This document shows positions 1 through 7,840 of a stretch of DNA of 64,000 nt, in pieces. The position numbers and the translations under genes are program-made. Position 1 is the stretch's first letter. Each line of letters begins with the position of its first letter. Source of the stretch: a virus; IMG/VR virus record IMGVR_UViG_3300020180_000014, positions 1 to 64,000 of that record; one strand, given 5' to 3'. Below the pieces are notes generated by a model that did no database searches, had not been told where the DNA came from, and saw only the letters and a list, made by a program, of their open reading frames with translations.

Positions 1-48
1 ACGCCCGGCGTCCCGCCCGGCGTCTACATCCTCGCGCCCGGTCGCTAG
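1..48 (+). CDS. C-terminal end of an unidentified protein (partial)
   Basis: The first 48 bases read in frame as a 15-residue tail, ending PPGVYILAPGR, before a TAG stop. The gene begins outside the window. It converges on, and overlaps by three bases, the leftward gene ending at 45. The Pro/Gly-rich end gives no family. That it is coding rests on the open frame and gene-like codon use only. Confidence 0.5.
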   Translation, partial: TPGVPPGVYILAPGR

Positions 49-356
49 TTCGCGTTCGGGGGCGTACTCGGGCCACGCGTTCGCGTATCGGGGAACTTTC
101 GCGACGCGTAGTAGATCGTCGCGTAGAACGTCACGCAGACGATGCTATCGATCGCGACGACCGTTACGACCGGCCATGACTGCGGCAGCGTGGTCGTGAG
201 GTATGGCGGTACGTAGAGCGCCATCAGCACGAGTACGCAGATCGCGAGGCTGATCGGGTTACCTCGTGCGCGCCACGAGCGGACGAACCGCAGCAGCACG
301 GGAAGCCAGGCGAGCGCGGCGACAAGCGCCACGATGGGTACAGCGGGGTACAGCAC
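45..356 (-). CDS. small three-span membrane protein
   Basis: A 103-residue protein with three hydrophobic segments at about residues 5-24, 35-55 and 62-84, separated by basic or Pro-rich loops and followed by a polar tail. The start is GTG. It is the last of a leftward set of tiny genes (366-596 and 600-803) that also encode membrane-spanning peptides. This clustering is typical of phage lysis or virion membrane genes. No family was recognised, so a holin role is only a possibility. Confidence 0.65.
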   Translation of the reverse strand: MLYPAVPIVALVAALAWLPVLLRFVRSWRARGNPISLAICVLVLMALYVPPYLTTTLPQSWPVVTVVAIDSIVCVTFYATIYYASRKFPDTRTRGPSTPPNAN

Positions 357-365
357 GTGTGTGAG

Positions 366-596
366 TCACGACTTGAGGTGAACGGGACCGGCCCCGTTCA
401 GGGTCTGTGTGAGGTCTGTGCTCGCTCGGCCGAACCGCTGGACGTGCCGCCGCTGTGCGACTTCAGCGGCGGCGTGAATCTGCTGATCGACCGTGACACT
501 GGCAGCCTTGATCGTGCGCCGTGTGCGCCGTTGCCACAGTCCGAGCACGACCACAAGCACGATGAAGATAGCGACGGACGTGATAGATGACCACAT
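366..596 (-). CDS. single-span membrane peptide with basic cytoplasmic segment
   Basis: A 76-residue protein with an N-terminal hydrophobic segment (about residues 5-20), immediately followed by the basic stretch WQRRTRR and an amphipathic helix. This is the layout of an N-in/C-out or spanin-like small protein. It sits 3 bp downstream of the next leftward gene (600-803) and was probably co-transcribed with it. Alternative frames here are rejected because only this one gives a coherent membrane protein. Confidence 0.6.
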   Translation of the reverse strand: MWSSITSVAIFIVLVVVLGLWQRRTRRTIKAASVTVDQQIHAAAEVAQRRHVQRFGRASTDLTQTLNGAGPVHLKS

Positions 597-599
597 AGG

Positions 600-803
600 T
601 CAGCCCCCTTCACTGGTTGTGCCGGACGCGAGCGCCACGGCCTTGGGAACGTCGAGTGTCTTCAAGATCACCGCATTGACGACGGTGATCTTTTGGATCA
701 ACAGACGAATTTCCCGCAGCTCTCGCGTGACGCTCATCATGAGCCACACTGCGAAGGCTACGGGAAATCCCCAACGCTCGATGATGGTCTGAAGTAGGTC
801 CAC
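600..803 (-). CDS. YvrJ/BhlA-like small membrane protein (holin-like)
   Basis: A 67-residue protein with the pattern I-x-RWGFPVAFAVWL followed by a charged amphipathic helix. This resembles the short phage YvrJ/BhlA-type proteins, in which a GFP-containing hydrophobic segment precedes a coiled helix. The start is GTG. The neighbours downstream are also small membrane proteins, consistent with a lysis or membrane module. Family assignment is by eye and tentative. Confidence 0.55.
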   Translation of the reverse strand: MDLLQTIIERWGFPVAFAVWLMMSVTRELREIRLLIQKITVVNAVILKTLDVPKAVALASGTTSEGG

Positions 804-825
804 GAGTTGTTACTACGTGGTCGCC

Positions 826-1101
826 TTACATCTTCGCGCGGACGCAGCTGCGGAACGCCTTGGCGCTCTTGCCCTTGCAGGCACGTGCGGCGGCGGCGAG
901 CTTGCGCTTGTACGGCGCGAGGTGGCGCGTCGACGGCTTCTTGCGCGGCGCACAGCCTGCACCGGTCTTGCCGGGGAACGAGACGACCTTGCCGCGCTTC
1001 GTCTTGAAGCGGACGATGCCCTTACGACAGGCGGAAGCCTTGCGTGAACGCTTACGACCGCGCTTGCGTGCACCGAGGGTATCGAACGAGTTGCCGAACA
1101 T
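826..1101 (-). CDS. small highly basic protein with paired cysteines
   Basis: A 91-residue protein rich in Arg and Lys. An N-terminal run alternates K/R with S/A, a Gly-containing middle carries a Cys, and the C-terminal helix AAAARACKGKSAKAFRSC carries two more Cys residues. It starts with ATG after a good Shine-Dalgarno (AGGAGAG). Such proteins usually bind nucleic acid, and in viruses they may be virion DNA-condensing proteins. The similarly basic protein at 17575-17808 is a second example. No named family was recognised. Confidence 0.7.
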   Translation of the reverse strand: MFGNSFDTLGARKRGRKRSRKASACRKGIVRFKTKRGKVVSFPGKTGAGCAPRKKPSTRHLAPYKRKLAAAARACKGKSAKAFRSCVRAKM

Positions 1102-1123
1102 GCTGCTCTCCTAGGTTGTGCGA

Positions 1124-1279
1124 CTAGCGCTTGACGAACGGGTTCGGACGTTGAACCGGACGCTGCACGGGCCGTTGCGCGGGTTGCGCGTTGGGCATCG
1201 TGCGAACGCAGCAGTTCTTGCCTGTACTGGACTGTGGAGCCTGACGAACAGGAGCCTTGGGGACGCGGCGACCGAACAT
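1124..1279 (-). CDS. short basic Pro/Gln/Arg-repeat protein
   Basis: About 51 residues from the start MFGRR, ending in a degenerate repeat QRPVQRPVQRP. The start is chosen because a TAGGAT hexamer lies exactly seven bases before this ATG, matching the leaderless pattern seen elsewhere in the window. An in-frame ATG three codons upstream (1288) overlaps that hexamer. The 16-bp palindrome at 1308-1323 lies upstream. Function unknown; the basic composition suggests a virion or nucleic-acid partner. Confidence 0.55.
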   Translation of the reverse strand: MFGRRVPKAPVRQAPQSSTGKNCCVRTMPNAQPAQRPVQRPVQRPNPFVKR

Positions 1280-1286
1280 GGAACCC

Positions 1287-1323
1287 ATCCTAGCAGAACA
1301 AACGGGCGATCGCGCAAGCGATC
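1287..1323 (-). promoter_or_regulatory. palindrome plus -10 element for the 1279 gene
   Basis: The 16-bp palindrome GATCGCGCAAGCGATC (1308-1323) is followed on the minus strand by a TAGGAT hexamer (1292-1287), seven bases before the ATG at 1279. This copy has a longer palindrome-to-hexamer gap (15 bp) than most. Confidence 0.5.
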
Positions 1324-1358
1324 GGGTACGCCAACGTGGTGATCCCACCAGCGACTGT

Positions 1359-1387
1359 TTGACCCTTCCCGAGAGGGCTCGTACAGT
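1359..1387 (+). promoter_or_regulatory. sigma70-type promoter
   Basis: TTGACC (1359-1364) and TACAGT (1382-1387) are separated by 17 bp. The start codon of the 1400 gene is 12 bases further on, so the leader is very short. Confidence 0.6.
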
Positions 1388-1399
1388 CGGACCAATCCT

Positions 1400-2413
1400 A
1401 TGGCGCAGATCAATCCTCGTACGTTCGCGGACGCGAAGCAGCTCGCTGACAACATCTACGAGGTGATCCTGACCAACTGGGGCAACCGAGGTCAGAAGCA
1501 GGATCCGAACAACGGATCGATTCAGTACCCACCGGTCAAGTCGCTGCCCAACCTACCGGGCCGCGCACAAGCGATTCCGATCGTTCCGCTTGCGGGAACC
1601 GGCGACTTTCTACTGCCGCCGATCCCGAGCCTCTCCGCGATCGCGATCGCGCCGCGTAGCAACATCGATCGCTGCATCGTTCACTACGCGGGCTTGCCGC
1701 AGACGCCGTCGACGTTGCTCGCCGACCCATTCATCAGCCCGCTCATGCCGTGCACGATCGAGCAGGGCTTCATCAACAAGGGCGGCATCCTCGAATCCGA
1801 ACAAGTGCTTGCCGTCGGTGCGTCGCTGATCGGACAGCAGCCGGGACCTATCATCATTCGCGCACACCCTGCTGGATGGTTCAACGACGTCTACTTTCCG
1901 CTCGTCGGTGGCGGGCTGTTCGGCGATCCGTTCGGAACGGCGATCCAGGATAGCTACCTGATCGACGTCAACGGAGGTGCGCCTGCACCGTGGCTCAACC
2001 CAGAACTGCGCCTGATGTTGTACTTGAACGGCGCAGCGGCGTTGCCGCCGCAGAAGCGTGCGCCGTTCCGCGATACGTGGCTGTGCCGTCCTCCAGCGAC
2101 GAGCGAGATCATGCGCGTCGTGCCGATCATCGGACGCCGACACGTACAGGTGCTGATCGATGCACTTGCCAGTGACGTGACGTTCCGGATCACTGCAGTG
2201 GTGCAATCGCAGGCGGCGTCCACCAACGACGGCAACGCGGAGTTCGTCAACCTCTCAACCGAAGAGGTCGCGCTCACAGCCTCGACGCTTTTGACGGGCG
2301 GCACCCAGGCGATCGTCAAGTTCGATAACCCGGGCCTGACGTACATGATCATCCGCGCGAGCAGCTTGTTCGTCACGAGTTTCACCCAGGTGACGATCGA
2401 CGCGTTCGACTAG
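1400..2413 (+). CDS. beta-rich virion-type structural protein
   Basis: A 337-residue protein with a short helical N-terminus, then a long beta-rich Pro/Gly/Ile/Val body with few charged clusters and no signal peptide. This composition is typical of phage capsid or appendage proteins. It has its own consensus promoter directly upstream and is followed by a lipoprotein gene. No enzyme motif is visible and no sequence family was recognised. Structural role is inferred from composition and from lying in the 1.4-12 kb block of similar proteins. Confidence 0.65.
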   Translation: MAQINPRTFADAKQLADNIYEVILTNWGNRGQKQDPNNGSIQYPPVKSLPNLPGRAQAIPIVPLAGTGDFLLPPIPSLSAIAIAPRSNIDRCIVHYAGLPQTPSTLLADPFISPLMPCTIEQGFINKGGILESEQVLAVGASLIGQQPGPIIIRAHPAGWFNDVYFPLVGGGLFGDPFGTAIQDSYLIDVNGGAPAPWLNPELRLMLYLNGAAALPPQKRAPFRDTWLCRPPATSEIMRVVPIIGRRHVQVLIDALASDVTFRITAVVQSQAASTNDGNAEFVNLSTEEVALTASTLLTGGTQAIVKFDNPGLTYMIIRASSLFVTSFTQVTIDAFD

Positions 2414-2490
2414 GTATGTGAACTTGCTCGCGACTTGATTGAATTTCCGCATTGCCGACGGCGTCTACATCGTCGATGATCGGAGCAAGT

Positions 2491-2970
2491 ATGCGGAACT
2501 TGGTCTTGTTTTCTTTCCTGGTGGCGTGCACGGGGGACCCGACTTCGGTGGATCCCGATGCACCCGATTCAACAGTGGATGCACCCGACGGGACTCCGAG
2601 CGACGGTTCAGGCGCTGATGCCTCGACGGATGCAGGTGTTGACGCGACGCCGTTGATCGACGGTCCACTCGGTACGCCGGGCATGTGCGCGGTCGCCACG
2701 CAGACCGGATGCGCCACGGGGCAAGGCTGCTACCCGAGCGGTGGTTCGCTGATGAACTTCGACCCGAAGGGTGCCTGTGCAGTTGCAGGCGGGCTTCCTG
2801 TGGGAGGGTCGTGCACGATCCATCCCAACTGCGCCACCGGGCTCGTGTGCGAGGGTGGCGGTGGCGGCAACGGCAAGTGCAAGGCGATCTGCACGAGCAG
2901 CGCGACGTGCCCGACCACGACACCGACGTGCATGCTGTACCAGCACGGCGAGTACGGTCGCTGTCTGTAG
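2491..2970 (+). CDS. secreted Cys-rich lipoprotein
   Basis: A 159-residue predicted lipoprotein. The signal peptide MRNLVLFSFLVAC has a lipobox ending at Cys13, followed by an Asp/Pro/Ala/Thr-rich linker to about residue 60 and then a Cys-rich domain with about a dozen cysteines. The start at 2491 is preferred over an upstream in-frame ATG because it begins the signal peptide and follows GGAG. Lipoproteins with such acidic linkers and Cys-rich tails are abundant in Myxococcota, which hints at the host. Its role here is unknown; superinfection exclusion or host surface modification is speculation. Confidence 0.75.
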   Translation: MRNLVLFSFLVACTGDPTSVDPDAPDSTVDAPDGTPSDGSGADASTDAGVDATPLIDGPLGTPGMCAVATQTGCATGQGCYPSGGSLMNFDPKGACAVAGGLPVGGSCTIHPNCATGLVCEGGGGGNGKCKAICTSSATCPTTTPTCMLYQHGEYGRCL

Positions 2971-2973
2971 CCG

Positions 2974-3348
2974 TTAGGTAACGGGCAGGACAGCGGCGCT
3001 GGACTTCGACAGCACGTACCAGTTCGTGAGGCCGTCCGAGACGAGAAGAACGGCGTCGTACTGCAGCGGCAACGCGATCATCGTCGCACCGTCGATGAGA
3101 TCGGCACCTGCACGGAAGATTTCCGCGTCTGCACCGGCCGCGACCTTCTTGATATAGTAGGCCGCATGAGGCTTGCTGGCAGCGAGCGGCAAGTTGAGTG
3201 CACCGCCGGGCGTGCTGACCAGAATGACGGCGTCTGCGCTATCGACGCCGATGTTGAAGGGCGCAGCGTCGACGATGATGACACCGTACCGAAGGTACGC
3301 CTTGTTCATCAGGTCGAAGCGATCGTCCCACGTTTCGTTGTTCTTCAC
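2974..3348 (-). CDS. small beta-rich structural-type protein
   Basis: A 124-residue protein starting at GTG. After a polar N-terminus it is made of short beta-like stretches with Gly/Ala/Pro turns, including VDSADAVILVSTPGG. It is followed by a basic-free tail. It lies with two other leftward genes (3363-3674 and 3692-4228) that look like virion beta proteins. No family was recognised. A decoration or spike protein is plausible. Confidence 0.6.
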   Translation of the reverse strand: MKNNETWDDRFDLMNKAYLRYGVIIVDAAPFNIGVDSADAVILVSTPGGALNLPLAASKPHAAYYIKKVAAGADAEIFRAGADLIDGATMIALPLQYDAVLLVSDGLTNWYVLSKSSAAVLPVT

Positions 3349-3362
3349 GATTCGGCCTTTCG

Positions 3363-3674
3363 TTATGCGAGCGGTAGCGCTTCAGAGGTGCTGATAGACA
3401 GCAGCCCACCTACTGCCGCGCCGATGCAGTAGAGACCTTGCTTCGGAGCCGCCACAAACGACTGTGACTGGCCCGGAAACAGACGAAAGGTTGCCGTTGA
3501 CGGTTGCGGGACGAGGTCCGTGACCGTTGCAGCAACGAAGATCACCACCGGCCCGACGTTGTTGACGAGAACGCGGATCGGCGCTTTCGCGGACTTCACG
3601 ATGGTCGTCGGCGTAGGAGCGCCGATCGGTTGAACCGTGAGCGTCTCGAAGTTCGTGTTCTGCATCGCTGGCAT
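3363..3674 (-). CDS. small beta-sandwich-like structural protein
   Basis: A 103-residue protein in which IRVLVNNVGPVVIFVA is followed by a PG-containing turn and a hydrophobic C-terminal strand region. The pattern of a strand with 'NNVGP', a turn, and a final GxYCIGA strand resembles the small proteins at 5712 and 7279, where 'WNTGP' and 'WNDGA' occupy the same position. I infer a related beta-sandwich decoration fold, though overall identity is low. It is co-oriented with its neighbours at 11-18 bp spacing. Confidence 0.6.
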   Translation of the reverse strand: MPAMQNTNFETLTVQPIGAPTPTTIVKSAKAPIRVLVNNVGPVVIFVAATVTDLVPQPSTATFRLFPGQSQSFVAAPKQGLYCIGAAVGGLLSISTSEALPLA

Positions 3675-3691
3675 CGTCGTCGATTACCGCG

Positions 3692-4228
3692 TTAGCGGAC
3701 TTCGCTCGGGGGACCGATGATGTCGAGGTAGCCCTGGAAGTTCACCTCGACGCGAATGAGTTGAACCTCGACGCGTTCGGGTTGAATGGTGGCGTCGAGG
3801 ATGACGACGGCGGGGTAGTCAGCCGTGTCGATCTGGACCTGGAAGCCTTCACTGCGCACGATCGTGTAGGGCTCTTCGAGGTCCCACGCTTGCGTGTTCT
3901 GCTGCAGCAGCTGGCTGACGAGCGTCGCGCTTTTGGTCAGGTTCTCGTTCTTCGAGAAGTCGAGGATGCGAATGCGCACGCGCTTCTGGAGCGTCGTCGG
4001 CTGCGGCTCCAGGATCGTCGGCGACGTGAACGTTTCGGGCGTGCCCTTGCCCGTCAGGCCCACCTTCATGCGGTGAACTTCGAACGGCTTGTCGACGTTG
4101 TGCAGGAACGACGCTTCCGGGAACACGACACCCGACTGGTTCGGACCGACGTCCAGCTCGGCGGCGATGTTGTACGGAATGCGGAACGTGATGTCCTTGC
4201 CCGCGAACTGGAGTGGCAGACGGCCCAT
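3692..4228 (-). CDS. virion structural protein candidate (jelly-roll-like)
   Basis: A 178-residue protein from the ATG at 4228, which follows GAGGAG at good spacing; an upstream ATG at 4285 is rejected for lack of a ribosome site. The sequence alternates beta segments, with a central HNVDKPFEVHRM motif and a C-terminal VEVQLIRVEVNFQGYLDI strand pair. This is a typical capsid or penton-type composition without catalytic motifs. It is a candidate minor capsid protein. Family not identified. Confidence 0.6.
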   Translation of the reverse strand: MGRLPLQFAGKDITFRIPYNIAAELDVGPNQSGVVFPEASFLHNVDKPFEVHRMKVGLTGKGTPETFTSPTILEPQPTTLQKRVRIRILDFSKNENLTKSATLVSQLLQQNTQAWDLEEPYTIVRSEGFQVQIDTADYPAVVILDATIQPERVEVQLIRVEVNFQGYLDIIGPPSEVR

Positions 4229-4257
4229 GGGGTGATTCTCCTCGGAGGTCGAAAGTC

Positions 4258-4273
4258 GATCGCTGCTGCGACT
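4258..4273. repeat. palindrome family member (imperfect)
   Basis: GATCGCTGCTGCGACT, a degenerate copy of GATCGC-N4-GCGATC, upstream of the 4228 gene. Confidence 0.45.
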
Positions 4274-4359
4274 GGTGTACGGCAACCCTCACCTAACCAC
4301 TGGAATCCCGCAAGACGGTTCGGTAGCTTTCACATACGAAGAGCTGTAACCCGCTGAAC

Positions 4360-4740
4360 GTGACCACACGAATCGTCAAGACAACCCTGCCCGTCGATGG
4401 GCTGTTCTACTTCACCGCTGTTGCACGGGCCGAAGGCGATGGCGGGCTGCGTGTGGCAGTCCCAGCAGCGATCGTACGCGGGCTTGTGCACGTCGGATGG
4501 GCTGGACGTTGGCTCGACGTGAAGTTCGACGGCGTGAGCTTTCGCGTCGCTGTGCGGCCACATCCGACGAGCGTGATGTTCGGATTGCCACGCAGGTATC
4601 GCGGTGCGATTCACGCAGGCGATCACGTCGCACTCGCCGTCACGCAAGCCAGTGGGCCCCGCGCGCCGCGCGTTCGGCGGGTGCGGGGGCGGTTGCAGAA
4701 GACGACCGCGACGTTGTCGTTGCCGTGGCTGCGTAGCTGA
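4360..4740 (+). CDS. unknown 126-aa protein with basic C-terminus
   Basis: Starts with GTG. Beta-like segments alternate with short loops (residues 5-100), and the last 30 residues are strongly basic, including RAPRVRRVRGR. It is divergent from the 4228 gene and ends 41 bp before the membrane protein at 4782. No motif was recognised. The single long open frame and codon use support a real gene. Confidence 0.55.
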   Translation: MTTRIVKTTLPVDGLFYFTAVARAEGDGGLRVAVPAAIVRGLVHVGWAGRWLDVKFDGVSFRVAVRPHPTSVMFGLPRRYRGAIHAGDHVALAVTQASGPRAPRVRRVRGRLQKTTATLSLPWLRS

Positions 4741-4766
4741 CCTGGCTTGTACCTGCGCGGCGGGCT

Positions 4767-4772
4767 TAGTAT
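4767..4772 (+). promoter_or_regulatory. TAGTAT -10 element for the 4782 gene
   Basis: TAGTAT lies nine bases before the GTG start at 4782, following the short-leader pattern of this window. Confidence 0.4.
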
Positions 4773-4781
4773 CTTGGCCTC

Positions 4782-5681
4782 GTGGCACGCATTCAGGGTC
4801 GGCGAACACCTCGCTTGGAAGCGCGGGATCGCGTATGGATCGCCCGGATGCGCGAGCTGGCGGCACGTGCAGAACATGCCGAGGCGCGTGCACTCGCTCG
4901 CCGCCGGAACGCTGATGTCGAAGACGCCGAGTTTGAGGATCGTCCCGTGCGTGCGCTCGGACGGCAAGAACGTGAGCTGGCTGAGCCTGCCGTGCGCGAG
5001 ATCATCCGCGAGCGCGGCTCGGCGTGGATGCCGCTCGCGATCGGGCTTGGGATCATTGCGGTGATTGGCGTCGCGGGCGTCGTCGTGTACCTGCTCGTAC
5101 GTCGCAAGGACAACGGTGAATCGTCGGTGCTTGGCGCTGTCGATCCGCGTTACCTACCGCAACAGCAAGCGCCGCAGGTGTACTTGATCAACTCGGGTGG
5201 TGGGCAGGCGACGGTGACACGCGCTGAAGCGCCGCAAAGTGACGGCGCGATGCTGTCGATGCTCGGCCGCATCGAGAACGGTATCGGCTCGCTCGTGAAC
5301 CACAACCGCGTTCCATACAACCAGTCGACGATGCGCACGTACCGGCTGCCGTGGCTCGCCGACGCCGACAACCCAGCGATCCGGATCGCGACCGCAGGCA
5401 ACGCCTCGATGGAAGCCGTCGTGCGTGTCGTAGCGCCACCGGGTGCGCTCGCTGCGTTTTCGTTCTCAGCGAACGAGCTGAACCTTCCGCAGCGGACAGT
5501 TGGACCGGGTATGTCGACGGTGCCTGCGGGTGACACGCTTGTTGTACCGTCGGGGCAGCAGCAAGAGATCCACATGAACCCGAAGCAGGTGCTCTACGCC
5601 AAGGGCAACTTCTCGAATGCGAACCCGACAGGGTCCGTCGTGATTTCGATCAGCACCGTTGACAACTACGGTTCGCGCTGA
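4782..5681 (+). CDS. membrane-anchored protein with beta-rich exposed domain
   Basis: A 299-residue protein from a GTG start. It has a highly charged Arg/Glu-rich N-terminal helix (about residues 1-75), a single transmembrane segment (about 82-105, ending VYLLVRRKD), a Gln/Pro linker and a beta-rich C-terminal domain of about 160 residues. The arrangement suggests a protein anchored in a membrane with its C-terminal domain outside, such as a spike or adhesin base. It is followed by the small beta proteins at 5712 and 7279. Confidence 0.65.
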   Translation: MARIQGRRTPRLEARDRVWIARMRELAARAEHAEARALARRRNADVEDAEFEDRPVRALGRQERELAEPAVREIIRERGSAWMPLAIGLGIIAVIGVAGVVVYLLVRRKDNGESSVLGAVDPRYLPQQQAPQVYLINSGGGQATVTRAEAPQSDGAMLSMLGRIENGIGSLVNHNRVPYNQSTMRTYRLPWLADADNPAIRIATAGNASMEAVVRVVAPPGALAAFSFSANELNLPQRTVGPGMSTVPAGDTLVVPSGQQQEIHMNPKQVLYAKGNFSNANPTGSVVISISTVDNYGSR

Positions 5682-5699
5682 GCGGACGTAGGCACATGA

Positions 5700-5705
5700 T
5701 AGGCT
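5700..5705 (+). promoter_or_regulatory. TAGGCT -10 element for the 5712 gene
   Basis: TAGGCT lies exactly six bases before the ATG at 5712. No ribosome-binding site fits between them, so a leaderless mRNA is predicted. Confidence 0.5.
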
Positions 5706-5711
5706 GAGCCC

Positions 5712-6113
5712 ATGGACCCGGCTCGGGCACTCGTTACATCGCCCACGATTCGTAACGACACGCCTGCAGCACCAGACGACTGGGCGATGGTCGTTCTGAT
5801 CAAGGGCGGCGGCGGCGTTCCGGTTGTCGTTACAGTACTGGGTCCAACGATCGCAACGGTCACGTCAGTTGGCGTAGGTGTTGTCTCGACGACGCTGCTA
5901 CTTGCAAATCCGGCACGCCTGGGTGGGATGATTTGGAATACTGGGCCCACGCCGCTGTATCTCAAACTGGGGCTCGGTGCGGCGGTTGGGCTATTCACCG
6001 CGAAGCTCTACCCCAACAGCTACTTCGAATTGCCATTCCCGGCATTCACGGGTCCGATCACAGCAATTCGTGCTGCTGGCGTAGGCGCTGTGCAAGTGAC
6101 GGAGCTGACGTAA
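5712..6113 (+). CDS. small beta-sandwich virion protein, paralogue of the 7279 protein
   Basis: A 133-residue protein. Its last 85 residues align along their length with the 7279 product. Shared elements in order are VGTVTSV, LxANxARLG, the IWN(T/D)G strand, LGxGAxxxLFTA, S(Y)xELxFPAxTG and a final TELT. The N-terminal third differs. Beta-rich with no catalytic motif. It is probably a decoration or fibre-tip module present in two versions in the genome. Confidence 0.7.
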   Translation: MDPARALVTSPTIRNDTPAAPDDWAMVVLIKGGGGVPVVVTVLGPTIATVTSVGVGVVSTTLLLANPARLGGMIWNTGPTPLYLKLGLGAAVGLFTAKLYPNSYFELPFPAFTGPITAIRAAGVGAVQVTELT

Positions 6114-6118
6114 CACGG

Positions 6119-6124
6119 TAGGAT
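6119..6124 (+). promoter_or_regulatory. TAGGAT -10 element for the 6131 gene
   Basis: TAGGAT lies six bases before the ATG at 6131, another leaderless-type arrangement. Confidence 0.5.
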
Positions 6125-6130
6125 AGGGAT

Positions 6131-6406
6131 ATGCCCGCCCAAGCTCTCATTCGTAAGCTCAGCAAGGATCAGATCGCTGCGAAGATCATCGCACTCAAGG
6201 CTGGTGATCTCTTGGAAATCGCACCGCACGCCGAAGGTACGTTGGTGCACTGCAAGACCGGTCCTGGCGGCGCGGCCAGCGTTGCCGGTTCCCCCGAAGC
6301 ACTGCAGGTGATCTGCGACGAGGATTCCAAGATCGTGCAGGCAGAAGCGAAAGCGCGCATCGAAGCTGAAGCTGCGGCGGCGGAAACGGCAGCCAAGAAG
6401 CCCTAA
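6131..6406 (+). CDS. small protein with KOW-like core and Ala/Glu helix
   Basis: A 91-residue protein. An N-terminal helix (IRKLSKDQIAAKIIALKAGD) leads into a short beta segment (EGTLVHCKTGPGG) and then an Ala/Glu-rich C-terminal helix. No family was recognised. It converges with the Nudix-like gene, overlapping its end by four bases. A leaderless -10 lies directly upstream. Confidence 0.6.
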   Translation: MPAQALIRKLSKDQIAAKIIALKAGDLLEIAPHAEGTLVHCKTGPGGAASVAGSPEALQVICDEDSKIVQAEAKARIEAEAAAAETAAKKP

Positions 6407-7182
6407 CGCTTCCGGCTCGTCTTCGACTTGTGTAGCTTGGTCGATGACTTCGCTACAGCAGCTACTGGCGGTGGCGGCTCGGTCACTTCGAGCACCTGTC
6501 GAATCGCACGAACCGTCACGAATTGCGGGTTGGGCGGCTCCTTTGCGGAACCCCACTGCCAGGCATCGTAGATGTCACTCTTGATCGTGAAGGCGACATC
6601 GGCGTCGACGATCTGCGCGACCAACACGAGCGCGAGGTAGTGTCCGGCCTCGGGCAGGTACACGTTGATGTACGGCACACGCTGCGGCAGCATCACAGGT
6701 CCGATTTCGGCATCGAAAATCGATCGCACGCAACGTCGTGCTGCAGCTTCACCGGTTTCGCCAATTTGTAGATCGCCCTCGGGGATCGACCACTGCTTGG
6801 TCCGTTTGTGGCGGCAGTAGAGTACCTGATCGTCGGCGTTCTTGACGACGACCGCTACGCACGCCCGGATCGCGACTCGATCGGTTGCATCGATTTCTTC
6901 GATTCGGTAGTCAGCTTCGGCGGTGTACTCACGCGTCGCCCAGCGTTCGGCAACAGACTTTTCGAAGAACGTTGCAAGCGGTTCTTGACTGTCCACGGGA
7001 GCGAAGACGGCCCACACACGACGGTCGCCCGGTAGCAACTCGGGTGGCCGTGGGCTCACGATGACGTAGACGGGACCACCGGGGGTCTCGTAAACCATGA
7101 GTGTAGCTTCAGATAGATCCTTGCGACGCTTGTCGTAGGCATCAGCAAGCATAGCGACACCGAGCGGTGCAAGTTGGGCCAT
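6403..7182 (-). CDS. Nudix-fold protein with degenerate catalytic box
   Basis: A 259-residue protein from the ATG at 7182 (in-frame upstream starts to 7263 are possible). Residues about 103-235 look like a Nudix domain, with AVVVKNADDQVLYCRHKR, QWSIPEGDLQIGE and a hydrophobic helix. The Nudix box is G-x5-E up to Glu142, but the following REuxEE stretch is replaced by RRCVRSIFDA, so the metal-binding glutamates are missing. It is probably a non-hydrolytic sensor or binding protein. The N-terminal 100 residues are a separate domain and the tail is Lys/Ser-rich. Confidence 0.7.
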   Translation of the reverse strand: MAQLAPLGVAMLADAYDKRRKDLSEATLMVYETPGGPVYVIVSPRPPELLPGDRRVWAVFAPVDSQEPLATFFEKSVAERWATREYTAEADYRIEEIDATDRVAIRACVAVVVKNADDQVLYCRHKRTKQWSIPEGDLQIGETGEAAARRCVRSIFDAEIGPVMLPQRVPYINVYLPEAGHYLALVLVAQIVDADVAFTIKSDIYDAWQWGSAKEPPNPQFVTVRAIRQVLEVTEPPPPVAAVAKSSTKLHKSKTSRKR

Positions 7183-7278
7183 GGTGTCGCCGATGCGGAT
7201 GATAGTCTTCACGTAAACGGGTTGTACTACGCCCTGTTGGCGGTGTGGTACGTTGGAAGTCAATCAGCGAGGTGATGT

Positions 7279-7800
7279 ATGCCCTTAGAGCAGATGGCTA
7301 CGGTTCTCTACGACAGCACCGATACCGAAACCGGTACGGTCGCAAATCCGTTCACGATCGATGGAACAGTCGTCGCCAATCAAGGCACACCTGCCGTCAT
7401 CGGTAACGCCTGGCCGATGCTCGTCACCGATGGTGTGATCAGCGCCGAAGTCCGAACGACGGCACCGCTCGCGGGTTCGGCAGGTCTCGTAGTCCGCATC
7501 GCGGGCACCGTTACGACATCGATCGCGCAGCCCTCGGTCGGAACCGTCACCAGCGTCGCACTCTCCACTGTCGTCGCGACAATTCTCGCGGCGAACGCTG
7601 CGCGACTGGGTGCCAGCATCTGGAATGACGGTGCCGCCAACGCCTACGTTCGGCTGGGTGCAGGTGCGACTACTGCGCTGTTCACGGCCAGGCTCGCGAA
7701 CAAGTCGTACTACGAGCTGCAGTTCCCGGCGTACACCGGGATCATCACCGGCATCACGAACGCCGCGACCGCAACGGCGATCGCCACTGAGCTGACGTAG
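7279..7800 (+). CDS. small beta-sandwich virion protein, paralogue of the 5712 protein
   Basis: A 173-residue protein with a start after GAGGTGAT. The N-terminal half contains DSTDTETGTVANPFTIDG and further beta segments. The C-terminal 85 residues match the 5712 protein (VGTVTSV to TELT). Three more beta-rich structural candidates follow on the same strand (7841, 8686, 9380). The duplication with divergent N-termini suggests interchangeable tips on a shared docking domain. Confidence 0.7.
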   Translation: MPLEQMATVLYDSTDTETGTVANPFTIDGTVVANQGTPAVIGNAWPMLVTDGVISAEVRTTAPLAGSAGLVVRIAGTVTTSIAQPSVGTVTSVALSTVVATILAANAARLGASIWNDGAANAYVRLGAGATTALFTARLANKSYYELQFPAYTGIITGITNAATATAIATELT

Positions 7801-7829
7801 TTGTGAGAGGTTGGCGGGCGTCGTAGGGT
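7801..7829 (+). promoter_or_regulatory. sigma70-type promoter for the 7841 operon
   Basis: TTGTGA (7801-7806) and TAGGGT (7824-7829) with a 17-bp spacer, then AGGAG and the ATG at 7841. Confidence 0.5.
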
Positions 7830-7840
7830 AGGAGCCTGCG

